Below, in pieces: positions 1-10,616 of a DNA stretch of 64,000 nt. Where the stretch lies: positions 237,015,088 to 237,079,087 of the forward strand of contig NC_134700.1 in the NCBI RefSeq assembly GCF_043290135.1, read 5' to 3'. The notes under the pieces were generated by a model. It was given only the letters and a program-made list of their open reading frames with translations. It had not been told where the DNA came from and searched no databases. This DNA is from Rhipicephalus microplus. Its lineage: Eukaryota > Arthropoda > Arachnida > Ixodida > Ixodidae. The position numbers and the translations under genes are program-made. The stretch's first letter is position 1, and every line of letters starts with the position of its first letter.

Positions 1-401
1 GCGCATCATGAAGGGCCCAATATACTCCAATGTAGCGTGGACGCGCGCGCACGCTGGGAAAAGCGACGCTACGTTAGCAAAACGCGAACACTCTATAGTC
101 TGACACCAGGCGCGACCAGCGTCCGTCGGCACGGCCCTACTGCAGCCGGTGCAACATGCGACATGCTGCATTTCGCACCGATGCGTTACCCAGACAACAC
201 TGCGCCTCCCTCTTTTTCGTGACGGAGGGACGCCGGACGCACTGAAAAGCGCATGCGTCAAAGCAAGGCAGCGCGGCGCGCGCCTGCTAGTATATAGCAG
301 GACCGGCGCCTGGCGTGGCAACGCCGGCGCGACGCGACGAAATGAACGCGGGCGAGCACGCGCACCGCGTCATGTCGAAATGTATTGGTGCCTTGACTGT
401 G
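1..401. other. CpG-rich unannotated stretch
   Basis: This segment is visibly richer in GC and CpG than the AT-rich DNA that dominates the rest of the window, with many GCGCGC and CGACGC runs and a TATA-like TAGTATATAGCAGG near 288-302. Short open frames exist, but none has a recognisable domain. It sits directly in front of the 147-bp satellite and may be part of a larger repeat unit, but that is inference. No gene is supported. Confidence 0.5.
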
Positions 402-890
402 GCATGTAGTCATGTTCTCACATGACATGCATCTCATGATTATTATGTTTGCACCAGTCACATACCTTTGTCATCCATTGGCGTCACGTAATATCAAATT
501 TGGCGTGTGCGAAGTTAGCGAAACGGCCGCGAGCGCATCATGAGCGTAGCATGTAGTCATGTTGTTACATGACACGCATCTCATGTTAGTAATGTTTGCA
601 CCAGTATCATACCTTCGTAATTCAGTCACGTCCCGTGATACCAAATTTGGTGTTGGTGAAGCTAGCGAAACGGCTGCCAGCGCATCACGATTGTGGCATG
701 TAGTCATGTTGTTACATGACACGCATCTCTGATTATCATGTTTGCACCATTCACATACCTTCAACATCCATTCACGTACCGTAATACCAAATTTGGTATA
801 TGTGACGCTAGCAAAACGGCCGCGAGCGCATTATGAGCGTGGCATGTAGTCATGTTGTTACATGACACGCATGTCATGATTTTAATGTTA
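402..890. repeat. 147-bp tandem satellite, three full units plus a partial
   Basis: The word GCATGTAGTCATGTT recurs at 402, 549, 696 and 842, giving periods of 147, 147 and 146 bases. The intervening text aligns throughout (TTTGCACCA, ACCAAATTTGG and ACGGCC blocks in each unit). The fourth unit diverges after about 890. Each unit carries a short hairpin in which GTCATGT pairs with ACATGAC around a TGTT loop; the first unit has a mutated version. Units are perhaps 85-90% alike by eye, so the array is not freshly made. Satellites of similar length are known from ticks, but I cannot test identity. Confidence 0.9.
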
Positions 891-1138
891 GGGTCTGTCG
901 CTTGTGTTCGCCATGCAGTCATGCCATACCATACCAGTGTTTCAACATGGCATGTGAACGAAACCACCACAATAGTTGTAGGCCTTGAAATGTAAATCAT
1001 GACATTCATGACATAAATGTCATGAACTTCATGTTCTGACTCACCAATTATGTTCTCCATACATTCGTATTATGTCATACCAAGTTTAGTATCGATACCA
1101 TTATCGAAACGGCGAGGAGAGCTAAAAGACGTAGGTGA
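891..1138. other. Satellite edge, no gene
   Basis: After the last satellite unit the text loses the period. It holds CATGACATT-like short repeats (986-1035) and no recognisable gene. Confidence 0.4.
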
Positions 1139-1215
1139 CTAGATAGATAGATAGATAGATACGCTCAAAGTCGCCGAAGTTCGCTAAGAAATGCTTCGCA
1201 TTTAAAATATTTCAC
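1139..1215 (-). repeat. 3' end of an interspersed repeat with short (GATA)n tail
   Basis: A short GATA run (1139-1160) is followed by about 50 bases (CAAAGTCGCCGAAG, then CGCTAAGAAATGC and CGCATTTAAAAT) that recur almost identically beside the much longer GATA array at 61587-61680. The shared block always lies next to the microsatellite, as expected for a retroposon 3' end that finishes in a simple-repeat tail, read on the minus strand as (TCTA)n. The parent element is not identified. Confidence 0.6.
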
Positions 1216-1348
1216 TGGTATGAAAAAACCAGGTTAGAATAGACCGTTTGCGCACCTCACTGATCTCTCATAAGCCTATAAAGTTGAAGGCAAACCAGAC
1301 ACATTATTTTATTAACAAAGAAAACAAGAAGGCTTTGCTTTCCCTTCA

Positions 1349-2188
1349 GTGTCCATACGCTGTCGGCTGCTGGCACTGCGCTTCCTTTTGCGCCTAGTGC
1401 AAGGGGAGGAATCTCCTGCACGAACGCTTGCATATTACTTTCTGGGTACTCACCTTCGCCATTTGATGCCTAATGTGCAACTTAACAGGGGGCCACAGTC
1501 AATAACACTTCCTGCGTTTTATGCAACAACTGTTGCATTTTTTCGCCATGTCAAGTCGAGCTGTCCTGGCATAGATGTTTTGAACAACCACATAGTTGAG
1601 ACAACTGCTGCTTTGTTGCTTCCGTTGGTCCCGCCAGCCCGCCGTGCTCGCTCTAGACGGGTGTCTTGGAGCTCCTTAACGGCTTCTTTTCTGCCTGGAC
1701 ACCTTCGGGACTTCATGTGGCGCCTGGGATGGGGTGTACTTCCCACTCTCGACCGCCTCGAAAGGTAGAGAATAGTCCAGTCACCAACATGTCCGAACTG
1801 CTCCCTTCGGGAAACAAATCAGCATTTTCTGAGGCATTGTATCATTGCTCGCGTTTTTTGGAGAGCCGTACATGCCGGATTTCACTGCCTGAGAGTAAAT
1901 CGCTTCGTTTCTTCTGGGCGTTGTTCGCGAGGCCGCTTTGCTTGTCTTCTCATTGTTGCCGGCGCTTTCTGCCTCTGGCGCAACCGCTGCGAGGCGGTTG
2001 CAGCGGGACGCCGCCGCCGCGCGCTCTACCCGATCCTAGAACGATTGTACTCGGAGCTGCTGTCTGTTTTGTCGGAGGAGCTCTTCTTCCTCGGTGAAGA
2101 GGAATTTCTTCGGCACTGGTCTTGCCCTTTTGTGTCGGTCTATGACGGACGAGTGAAACTTGTCTTTCGGCCGGCCTGGTATTGGTAG
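1349..2188 (+). pseudogene. LINE ORF2 C-terminal remnant (zinc-motif end)
   Basis: The frame beginning near 1349 (no true start) reads as the C-terminal third of a non-LTR retrotransposon ORF2, including the tick LINE motif LRDFMWRLGWGVLPT just before 1768. It is cut by TAG at 1766-1768, where a Trp codon TGG is expected. Past that stop the same frame continues with a CX2CX7HX4C zinc motif (1790-1840) followed by FWRAVH. A one-base frameshift near 2015 is then needed to reach the apparent end at about 2188 (FRPAWYW, TAG). Reverse-transcriptase motifs are absent, so this is a 5'-truncated, decayed copy. The clade is uncertain. Confidence 0.7.
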
Positions 2189-2461
2189 GCTGATCTGTCG
2201 ATGCGCCGGCAGAAACGGCATGCCAACATGTAAATATGCAAAATGTACATATTTATGTTTTATTTGTCTCTTGTTTACCTTGAAGTATTTTTTGGTTGTG
2301 TTTGTGTGAACCATCGAATGTACATATTCTTTCAACGTCATCTCATATCCATGTTCATGTAAATGACGTCTGTCTTGTCATCATCGTTAGAGTATGTCTA
2401 AGACGGAAATGTTCTGTTGAGTGTTATTGACGTTTGTGGCAATAAATTTTTTTCTAAACAA
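2189..2461 (+). repeat. 3' UTR and poly(A) signal of the LINE remnant
   Basis: AT-rich sequence follows the decayed ORF and ends with AATAAA at 2441-2446 and a short A-rich run from about 2455. This is consistent with the 3' end of the preceding LINE copy. No target-site duplication was found by eye. Confidence 0.5.
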
Positions 2462-2699
2462 AACAAGAAAACGACCAACGTTATCATGCTAGAAAAAACA
2501 GCCTTTATGAAGAACCAAGACAAATTATCAAAAACAACGCTGCATTGCCAATCAAAGCGAATAACTCATGAACTTTAAAAGGGCTTGCAATTTCCCGTCA
2601 GTCTAGGGGCATTTAAAAGACAAGTTTAAAAATATTGATAAATGTAATTAACTCATGATCACTAATCTAAATTGTTTAAAAAGAGTAGGTAGAAGTGGG

Positions 2700-3030
2700 T
2701 TGTGACATATTCGCTTGAGCTGGAGCACATTCAGCCAGCATTCTCAAATCTTCACTGTACAGTACCACTGTTCCACAAGAGGAAGATATATAATAGCTGC
2801 ATTTTGTCGGTACTTAGCTACGGAGGAGAGACCTGGAGACTTACAAAAAGGGTTCTGCTTACACTGAGGATGACACAGCGGGCGACGGAAAGGAAAATTA
2901 TAGGTGTAACCTTAAGAGACAAGAAGAGAGCATAGTGGGTCAGGGAAAAAACCAGGGTTAAGGGTTTCATAGTTGAAATCAAGAAGAAAAATTGGCCCTG
3001 AATTGGCATGTTACACCGCAAATCTCGTCG
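2700..3030 (+). pseudogene. RTE-type LINE reverse transcriptase remnant, first part
   Basis: Residues translated from about 2760 to 2935 contain SVLSYGGETWRLTKR, RMTQRATERKIIGVTLRDK, the conserved C-terminal region of RTE-like reverse transcriptases (YG.E.W..T, Q..MER...GV.LRD). A stop at 2933-2935 interrupts a frame that continues with VREKTRVK and a degraded WAGHV-like block up to about 3025. The reading then breaks at a 644-bp segment with inverted ends and resumes after 3675. Pol II-style start signals are not visible, and the copy is not functional. Confidence 0.7.
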
Positions 3031-3674
3031 AAAGACGATAGTCTTGCTTTTGAAAAGAGTGAACAAAACGTTTATTTGATGTTCTGCGCAAGAAAATTGG
3101 TGAATGGTATTCAGGATGCGCTGTGTTAGAGTGCCTCGAGGATGCAGCGGAGGCGACCGAGCGCATCGAGGCACGTTACAGCACGAGCGCTATCTGGCGG
3201 TTATCTTCGAAAACAAAGGAAGGCGTGCAAGATGCGTGCCATTTCGGAAGCTATAAGGTGTAGAACGCAAATCAACGGACAGGTGCCACCAATGTCGCCA
3301 TAGCACAGCGTTGGTAACGCTTTCTTGAGCATCATGTTGCACTGTGTCAGTGCAGCGTGATAAATACTACGGGCCTTAGAAACACTTGTGTATGCATTCT
3401 CTAGTATAAAGGCACACATTCAAAACATCGACGTCTTGTTATAGTACATCAGAAATGCGCAATATTTGCTTTTTAATTGACAATCGCACAAGTATTAACG
3501 CTGATCTTTGAGCAATATTGGTGGTCGCTGCGGATCGGGTCAGCCGTTTGAGGTATCGTTAAGGGCGGGCAAACAGACAAATGTACAGACAGAAAGACGG
3601 ACAGACAGACAGACACACAGACAGACAGACCAAAATTTTTCCGTCGAAGGTCCACAAGAAAGACTATCGTCTTT
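3031..3674. mobile_element. 644-bp segment with 15-bp inverted ends inside the RTE copy
   Basis: The segment begins with AAAGACGATAGTCTT (3031-3045) and ends with its exact reverse complement (3660-3674). It separates the two halves of an RTE LINE remnant. It has no transposase-like frame and contains a GACA-rich tract (3570-3632). It could be a non-autonomous DNA element, but the RTE text on both sides includes the same WAGHV-like codons, so a join between two LINE copies is also possible. No clean target duplication was seen. Confidence 0.45.
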
Positions 3675-3945
3675 AATAAATGGACATGACCTGGGAACGT
3701 AGCGCGTAGAGAGGATAGCGATTGGTCATCAAGGGTTACTGACTGGATTCCCACAGAAAGCAAGCAGGTGAAGACGAGACAGAAAGTTAGGTGGGCAGAT
3801 GAGATAAGGAAGTTTGCGGGTAAAAAGTAGCAGCAACGAGCAACGAATCGTGTTGACTGGCGCAACATGGGAGAGGCCTTTGTCCTGCAGTGGACGTAGT
3901 CCGGCTGATGATGATGATTATGATGATGATGATGATGATCCTTTT
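3675..3945 (+). pseudogene. RTE-type LINE 3' end, second part, with (GAT)n tail
   Basis: The text resumes with WSSRVTDWIP, then RWADEIRKFAG and NMGEAFVLQWT, the familiar end of RTE-like ORF2 proteins in arthropods. Two in-frame stops are visible. The frame closes with a TAG and runs into a (GAT)n microsatellite tail (3905-3940), the usual RTE terminus. Together with 2700-3030 this makes a 5'-truncated, dead RTE copy on the plus strand. Confidence 0.7.
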
Positions 3946-4547
3946 TCTTGCATGTCAAAAAAAATGAAGCAAAATTACTACTATTACTACTAAGTATTCT
4001 GCCGCAGAGCTATTTCAGGTCGCGAAACTGCTTTGGAAAAAAAGACCCGACGCAGGCATATTGTTGGTGAAACGTCGGTTATTGCAGGGCTGCCTATTTA
4101 ATTTTATAAACTTTACATATGCACTCATATAAAAGAGCCGTCACGTCGGGTTCACGTTGCTTGTACACTTAAGTGCCATCGACTGAAATGCTCTTGGTAT
4201 ACGTAGCACTATCCCAAACTATCATCCTGGCAACCACTAGCGCTCAATATTTGCTTAAAGTATCTGGTCTTGGTAATATTGATGTTGCTGTTAACATTAT
4301 TACGCAACTGTAAACAACTAGTCATATAAAAGATATGTGACCGTTCAACATATGTCTGTGAACACAACAGTTGTACATATTTTAGCGTCATTTCGTCATG
4401 ATTTGTTCAGTAAAAAAAAAAGCATCCCACTATCCCCTTTCTTCCACATGCTTCGCATAACATTGGTTCACATAGTACAACCTCCCTGTCCTTCCTCATT
4501 TATTCCTCCTCCTCCTCCACATAGTACATGGCATCTGTTAAATTTGA
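3946..4547. other. No gene; one short retroelement-like hairpin
   Basis: AT-rich sequence without a recognisable frame. At 4047-4078 a 6-bp perfect stem CCGACG/CGTCGG encloses a segment ending GGTGAAA, resembling the GAAACGTCGG signature found near the ends of several Penelope-type elements. Confidence 0.35.
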
Positions 4548-5058
4548 GAGGTGAAGCTCTTTAGGGCATAGGTCCCTCACCGTTTTTAGCGGGACGGTTC
4601 AGTGCTCTCTCATAGTTGAGTACGAAGTACTCGAAATCGTTGAACATTTTTTTTCTAAACTCACCGTTTGTAGTTGCCACCCCTGCTATGCAGAGTGCTC
4701 ACTAGATAGTGCTGGGGGTGCTCACTTTACTCCGATGCGTTGGAGACGTGTGCTTGGCGCGCTTCCTCTTTTGCCGGCAGTTACTGCACTTGTGTGCCTC
4801 GCAATGAGCGACGAAGAGAGGACCGCGGAGCAGAGGGCTCAAAAAGCAGCTGCAGCGCGTACTCGTCGTCAAGATCCGGACGTGAGAGTCCGCGAAGCCA
4901 AAGCTTCACGGAAGCACCGGCAAGAGGATCCAGATACGGCGAGGGCTCTCGCAACAGCAGCGAAACGTGCACAAATGCAAGCGGATCCTGAGCTGCGAGT
5001 CCACGAAGTTTTGCCCCACTGATCATCATTCACTCCGGGGATGTGCTGTGATTTTTTT
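4548..5058 (-). repeat. Complex interspersed repeat encoding a helical repeat peptide
   Basis: The right end (5022-5058) is the reverse complement of the AAATCACAGCATATCCACGG / GAGTGAATGATGA edge shared with copies at 10.6, 29.6, 47.7, 50.3 and 51.1 kb, so this copy is read on the minus strand. Its left part (4588-4660) is matched in reverse complement at 50165-50230. Between them the plus strand has an open frame 4804-5022 made of about three 18-19-residue units, each starting DPD or DPE and rich in Ala, Arg, Glu and Gln, likely a charged helix. A related, more broken copy lies on the minus strand at 30.8-31.0 kb. Whether the peptide is ever made is unknown. Confidence 0.55.
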
Positions 5059-5207
5059 ACTACAAACACAAAAAAGATAAAACAGCTCATAGCAAAAAGT
5101 TGATGTAGATGTGTTGTGTCGGATACGTCCGGATGTCATGAATCATTGCACCAATTTCCTGTCCTGTCAATGCAAAGTTGATACGCTAAGAAGTTTACAA
5201 CTTTTGT

Positions 5208-5449
5208 TGATTGATTGATATGTGGGGTTTAACGTCCCAAAACCACCATATGATTATGAGAGATGCCGTAGTGGAGGGATCCGGAGATTTCAACAACCTG
5301 GGGTTCTTTAACGTGCACCCAAATCTGAGCACCTGGGCCTACAACATTTCCGCCTTCACAGGAAATGCAGTCGCCGCAGCCGGGATTCGAACCCGCGACC
5401 TGTGGGTCAGTAGCCGAGTACCTTGGCCACTATACCACCGCGGTGGGGC
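5208..5449 (-). mobile_element. Ruka-like tRNA-derived SINE, full length
   Basis: Full-length SINE on the minus strand. The tail (TTGATTGATTGATA) is at the left and the tRNA-like head at the right, including the GGTTCGAATCC-type B box (as GGATTCGAACC near 5382) and the A-box region near 5430. Flanks carry a 14-bp target-site duplication with one mismatch, TACAACTTTTGTTG (5196-5209) and TACAACTTCTGTTG (5450-5463). That duplication shows LINE-type retroposition. Confidence 0.93.
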
Positions 5450-5463
5450 TACAACTTCTGTTG

Positions 5464-5971
5464 GGCTCGTGTATTAACACGTTAGGCTTTATTATTTGGT
5501 GACAAAAACTTGTGCGGGAAATTGTTCATTTTATCACTCATCACCTAGATAAAGTTACGGCAATGCAGGTGCTGTGAAAAAGAGTTGGGTGAGCTAAGAG
5601 TATGGAGATAAACTATCGTTCTGTCGTTGCGCAAAAATAGTATTTTAGTCTCTGCTTCGAAATTCTCTATAACGTACGCTCATGTAAGCCACCATAAAAC
5701 TTATTGAAGGTATGCGTTTCGTAATGACAGCTATACCCAACAGTGCGGAATGCATAAGATTGAAAGAAATGGCAGCACCGGATTGCAGGATTACAAGATG
5801 GATTACACTCAAGTTAAAGAACCAGTGGACAGGTCCCAGACTGAACTCATTAGGGAGAACCCTGTGTGATTTTCTCAAGTATACTAAAAAACTTATTCTA
5901 CCCTTGTTCTCTCGACGTAAGGCAGATATGGAAAAAGGGACTCCAAGATACACTATTTTTCCCATTGTCTG
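5464..5971. other. No recognisable gene
   Basis: Open frames on both strands between 5645 and 6106 overlap each other and match no family I know. The composition is AT-rich, and I treat them as chance frames. Confidence 0.4.
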
Positions 5972-7390
5972 AAGTTGTAAACGAGCAATAAAAGTTTTAC
6001 TTTGTGAAAACCTCAGTGCAATCAATGTATTTGAGACACTTTCCTTTTCACCTTTTCGCGCGATACGAATATTGGCCAAGAATGTGTAAACGAAACAAAG
6101 TAGCATTGTCTACTCTAAAGGGAAAGAATGCCACCAAATGATAGGGAGGGGGATAATATTGCAAAACTATAGTTAACATTCCTGCATTCTCCGTACTCCC
6201 ACCTTTCTAATTCTTTTATTTCACTTCTTCATCCTGCTAGCCACGATGTATGCTGTTTACACCCAAGTACTGCTTCTCGTTGCTTTCAGAGGCTCCTGGT
6301 GACAGCATGCGTAAGCATAGCAACCATGGGCAGAAAGATCTGCAAAGGGCAGGTGCTTGACCCGTCTTCTGCCTGACAGAAGTTGAATAGATAGGAAAGT
6401 TTGTTTCAGTGCTGTTATCACAACTGCAAGGCGAGCTTGCGTGAAAGTATATGTGGAGCGCTTGCGCGAACATGAAAGATAGATGACCACATGAGTGAAG
6501 AAGCGTTGTAGAAAAATGAACTTCACAGAGGAAAAATCTGATCGATTAAAGAAGAGTGTCCAGTACTGATACTAAAACATGTAAGATAATTTGCCGTTGC
6601 ACAGGCGCGTCGTCTACCACTTTGCGCAAAGCATCCAACAATCACTCCGACCCTCTCACAACACGCAAAAAACTTGCGTCAGCTCAAGATTGATTGTCCG
6701 CAAGGAAACGCCTATTTCGTTCGTAGAATAGATTCTTATGAAACCGGAGTGAATAGAAAAAGCAGACGTTATTTGTGGATTGTAGACGGTTGCTAGGTGC
6801 CCCAGATTGTTTGGCTGAGGGACTGACATAGAAGCCTTGAGGTAAAGGTGGACGGCCAGGTCTCAACGAGTGCACTGTGAGTTAAGCCCAAGAGCTATAA
6901 CACCCCAAAATTTTGAATCATTGATTTAGAATGAGCATCTCAAATGCAGACAGGACTCGCAAAAATATATGCTTTTCATTGCCTGTAAGCAGTCATTAAA
7001 AAAGGACTCTAAATCCACTTACGCAGTACTTGCCTTTTCCCTCATGATGAAATATTTTTGGCGTGAAAAAGCCCTAGTAGTTCAAGCACTTTTGTAAAAA
7101 CATGCTGAATCATCATACAAGATTTGCTTTGAAACTTTATGAATACAGTATTTTTTTTTACTTTCCAAATGTCCCGAACATCACAATGCTAGCATACTTT
7201 GTTTACGGCTATAAGTCAGATAATACTCAGTGAACTTCAGCAACATTTACCCAGTTAAACTCAATTGTTCGGGCATCGTGTTATGTAGCTGAATGTCACA
7301 TGGTTCGGTTTATAAAAACGACCAAAGACAGAAAGGGGTATGTTGCGATGCCTTCTAATATATGGTGTCACCCGTAAAAAAGAAGTCATG
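5972..7390. other. Anonymous AT-rich DNA
   Basis: I see only short chance frames, homopolymer runs and no repeats shared with the rest of the window. Confidence 0.4.
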
Positions 7391-7434
7391 TATTATATTG
7401 ATACAAGCCAAGACGAACATCAAGGAATGGTCCA

Positions 7435-8052
7435 TCAAAGGCACGTCATAAACTCACTGCCTACCACCCGCAAACAAACGAACTCAATGAGCGTCTCAAC
7501 CGCACGCTGACGACAATGCTATCCATGTATATCTCCGAAGATCAGCGTTGTTGGGATGTCACTTTGCCTTACGTGACGTTTGCCTACAACGCGACGTGCC
7601 ACGACACCGCTGGCTTTTCCCCCTGCTATTTCCTCTACGGCAGTCACCCCACTTTGTCTTTTGACTCTCTTCTGTCGTCACATATGTGCACTCCGACAGA
7701 GCACGCTCGCGATGCAACTACTCTGACTCGAACGGCCCGTCAGATCACCCGAGATCGCCTTCTTGGCTTGACGCTCTCTCAAAAAGATCGCTACGGCAGC
7801 CGTCACCGCGCTGCCTCTTACTTCCCAGGATCGTTGCTCTTGCTCTGCACTCCTTCCCGTCACGTTGGCCTGTCGTCAAAGTTTCTAGCTCGCTACAACA
7901 TGCCTTACAAAGTGTTGCGTCAACTGACCAGGGTCGCCTATATGATAGCCTCATTGGACAATCCATCGTCATCGTCTGTGCCGTCTACTGATATTTTACA
8001 CGTCTCTCGCCCTAAGCCATTCTTGTCTGTGCAGGACCGTACGCTTTCTTAA
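7435..8052 (+). pseudogene. Ty3/gypsy integrase C-terminal fragment
   Basis: From about 7441 the frame reads HKLTAYHPQTN and NERLNRTL, the region around the third acidic residue of a Ty3/gypsy integrase, and continues to a stop at 8050-8052. It follows the integrase of the intact element at 42.6-47.7 kb block by block: VTFAYN, HDTAGFSP, a degraded FGRDP equivalent, RHVGLSSKFLARY in place of the GPY/F-type module, and a HVSRPKP end. Everything upstream of the third acidic residue, including protease, RT, RNase H and most of the integrase core, is absent. Divergence and truncation make it a dead relic of a related but different family. Confidence 0.85.
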
Positions 8053-8275
8053 GCACCTAGACGGTGCTTTCAGCGACGGCGGCTATATGATACAAGCCAT
8101 GATGAGCGTCAAGAAACGGTCCATGATGGCGACGAAGATGTCGATTGAAAAAGAGCTCTTGTTGTTGCCACTCCGCCATCTTAGCTGAAGGACTATGTGC
8201 ACTTCGTGCACAATCTGTAAATATATTTCCTTCTGCCTTTTGTCTACTCACACCCCGTGAAAATGTGTAACGACC
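8053..8275 (+). repeat. Probable 3' non-coding part of the gypsy fragment
   Basis: The sequence following the pol stop contains ATGATACAAGCC (8087-8098) and a GTCAAGAAACGGTCCATGATGG block that resembles text just upstream of the fragment (about 7398-7438). This fits the 3' end or LTR region of the same retroelement family, duplicated on both sides. No paired LTR could be delimited. Confidence 0.4.
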
Positions 8276-8687
8276 AGTGTTGAACTATTTACTTTCAAGG
8301 TTATCTTGTAGACAAGCCTCTGCATATTTCTTGCCGTAGTATCAAACTGGTTTTATTCGTTTATTTTTTTTGCATATTGTCGCTGCTATGAAGATAAAAC
8401 TATAATGTGGAAGCCGGAGAGTTTATTATTAATAATTAAAATACAAAAGAATACATTCCATTGAAGAATAACTTATCACTTCTCGTTTAATGTGTTCAGA
8501 AAAATCGCGTTGGAACAAACACGCGTGCATGTTTGCTTTACTTTTCTTGGTGCTCCTAAGAAATATAAAGTAGCGCTATTACACAAGTAACTAAATTTAT
8601 GTAAAAGTTTTTAAGCTCATTGGGCACCTTGTATCCTTACTCAAATGGCGAGAAAAAATGTGAAATGTTCATTTGAAAAAATCAACT

Positions 8688-8688
<1 letters not shown>
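8276..8688. other. No recognisable gene
   Basis: AT-rich sequence with no supported feature. Confidence 0.4.
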
Positions 8689-8758
<70 letters not shown>

Positions 8759-8772
8759 AGGAAAGAAAGAAA
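8689..8772. repeat. (GAAA)n microsatellite
   Basis: About 20 uninterrupted GAAA units with one G substitution near 8760. Frames crossing it encode only Phe/Leu/Ser or Lys/Glu runs and are artefacts. Confidence 0.97.
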
Positions 8773-10616
8773 ACGTTACCACGGGTGCCGTGCTGCACAG
8801 CACAAGAATGTTCACCGAATGCGGACCATACAATTATACAGAATTCAAATAGTGGCACCAGAGCACTTGAAGTACTATCAAAATAAATTATTATCAAATC
8901 CAAGACAGGCAGCTGAAGAATAAAACAATCTACTAACTGGTAAAATTGACTTAGGTAGTTGTGAGTTTAGTGTTTTTTTTCCTCATCGAGAAAGCCCTTT
9001 AGCATGGCATTTTGTATTCGCCGAAATAAGGACTGCTAAAATATGCCCGCCGCCGAAGTTGTCCTCCACCGACAGATGGTGCTCCGCTGTCAAATTTCGT
9101 GTGCATTCAGAGCCATGCTGAGGGTAATTGCCTCTTCGAGAGTTGATTTATGCCGACTGTCGCCGACTATGTTGCACTCAGTCAGCAGCCATGGAGGGCA
9201 GATATTTCTTTCAAAAAGAAACAAACGAGAATGTACTGATCTTTTATATTTTCATTTTTTCGTAGGCTCTCAAATACTTTATGGCAGGATTATTTCAATC
9301 CACGCGATCAAGAGAAATAAATATTGTTTTCAAAAAATGCCAAAATATCAGCAAAAAATGCACAAACCAAAAATAACTGTATGCAGAATTTCAGGCGATG
9401 AAAGCTCTCAATCGTCTTATTTTTCTCACAAAAGAAGGGTTCATTCTAGTGAGGTCATTCGCATTTTGAGAACAGGTGCCTTGCCATTGTTTAGTCTAGT
9501 TCAGACACGGGCGATAACAAACGTTATTTCAATAGTAAACTGAAGCGCACACATCATCTTCAGATAGAAAGAAAGAAAGAAATGAACAAACAAAAAAGCC
9601 GCCCAAGCTGTCAGGCTCTAGAAGTGCTCTTTAGGTTGGAAGAACACAATGTAACAGTAAAGATGAGACTGCTTCGATGCAGGCCCTTGCAAAAAAATTA
9701 CGCAATTACACCTGCTGCACGCGATAAATAAAAATGCTGTATAATTTTTGATGAAATGCTTCGCGCAGGTTCTATAGACGGTCACAAATCGCACCACCAA
9801 CTTTTTATCGAAATAAATGGATACAATCACATCCACTTCATAGAGGCTGTGCTGTATCAAGCGATTTGTTCACATGCATTTTCTAAGCGCCCTCGTTTCT
9901 GCGGCTGTAAAATCTACCATATAAAAAGTAAACAAGTCAAGTGTAGTGAACATATTTCTATACAACGTAAGAACAGAAGTTATATCCGTTACATTCGGAG
10001 TTCCCATTTTTTACCAAAACTTATGCAAGTTCAAAAATTATAGGTGAAAGAAGAAAACTAAGCGAAAAATGCTAACAAGATATACGTAACTGAAAACATT
10101 ATCCTGCAGTGTCTCGCATTTAGTTTTATTATTGTGAGGTGTCGTAACAGGCAGTTTTTGCAGGCAGTTAGTGTGTACAAAAATGGTCTTCTGCGATGTA
10201 TTATTGCATGCACGTCATTTCACGACAGAATACGAACTGCGAAAGCCACCATGGCAAAGGCAGAACTAAGTTGTTTCTATATATTTCACAAAGATGGAAA
10301 CATTCCATTTATATGCTGTGCTCGCTAACTCTGGGTTTTCCTTTGCCTTGTGATTAGGTTCAGTTTCACGGCGCTTTGAGCCATGTTCACAGCTTACAGC
10401 GAGTGAAAACTGCTGAAAATACTGTTTGCTGCAAAACAACACATATAGAACACATAGGCGTCTAAATATAACATTGGTGGCGTTTTTGAAAACAATTAGC
10501 TCTTCAAAACCTGTTTTCGAACGACACAATGAAAATCAGCAAGCGTGAACAGTAGCCAAAAAAGAAAGCAATACTAAGAAAATCAAATTACCACCACAAA
10601 AGAAACAAAAATTTAG
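8773..10616. other. Anonymous AT-rich DNA
   Basis: A 166-codon frame at 9043-9543 (plus) is the longest here. It has no domain, no unusual composition relative to its surroundings and no conserved motif that I recognise, and I regard it as chance. A short GAAA run occurs at 9566-9581. Confidence 0.35.

Noticed and set aside
5211..5477. Recurrent 70-90-codon frames with WGLTSQNHHMIMRDAVVEGSGNF
   Set aside because: This peptide appears wherever the minus-strand Ruka-like SINE is translated on the plus strand; it is a shadow of the SINE.
9043..9543. 166-codon plus-strand frame
   Set aside because: No domain, no coding-like composition, surrounded by anonymous AT-rich DNA; likely chance.
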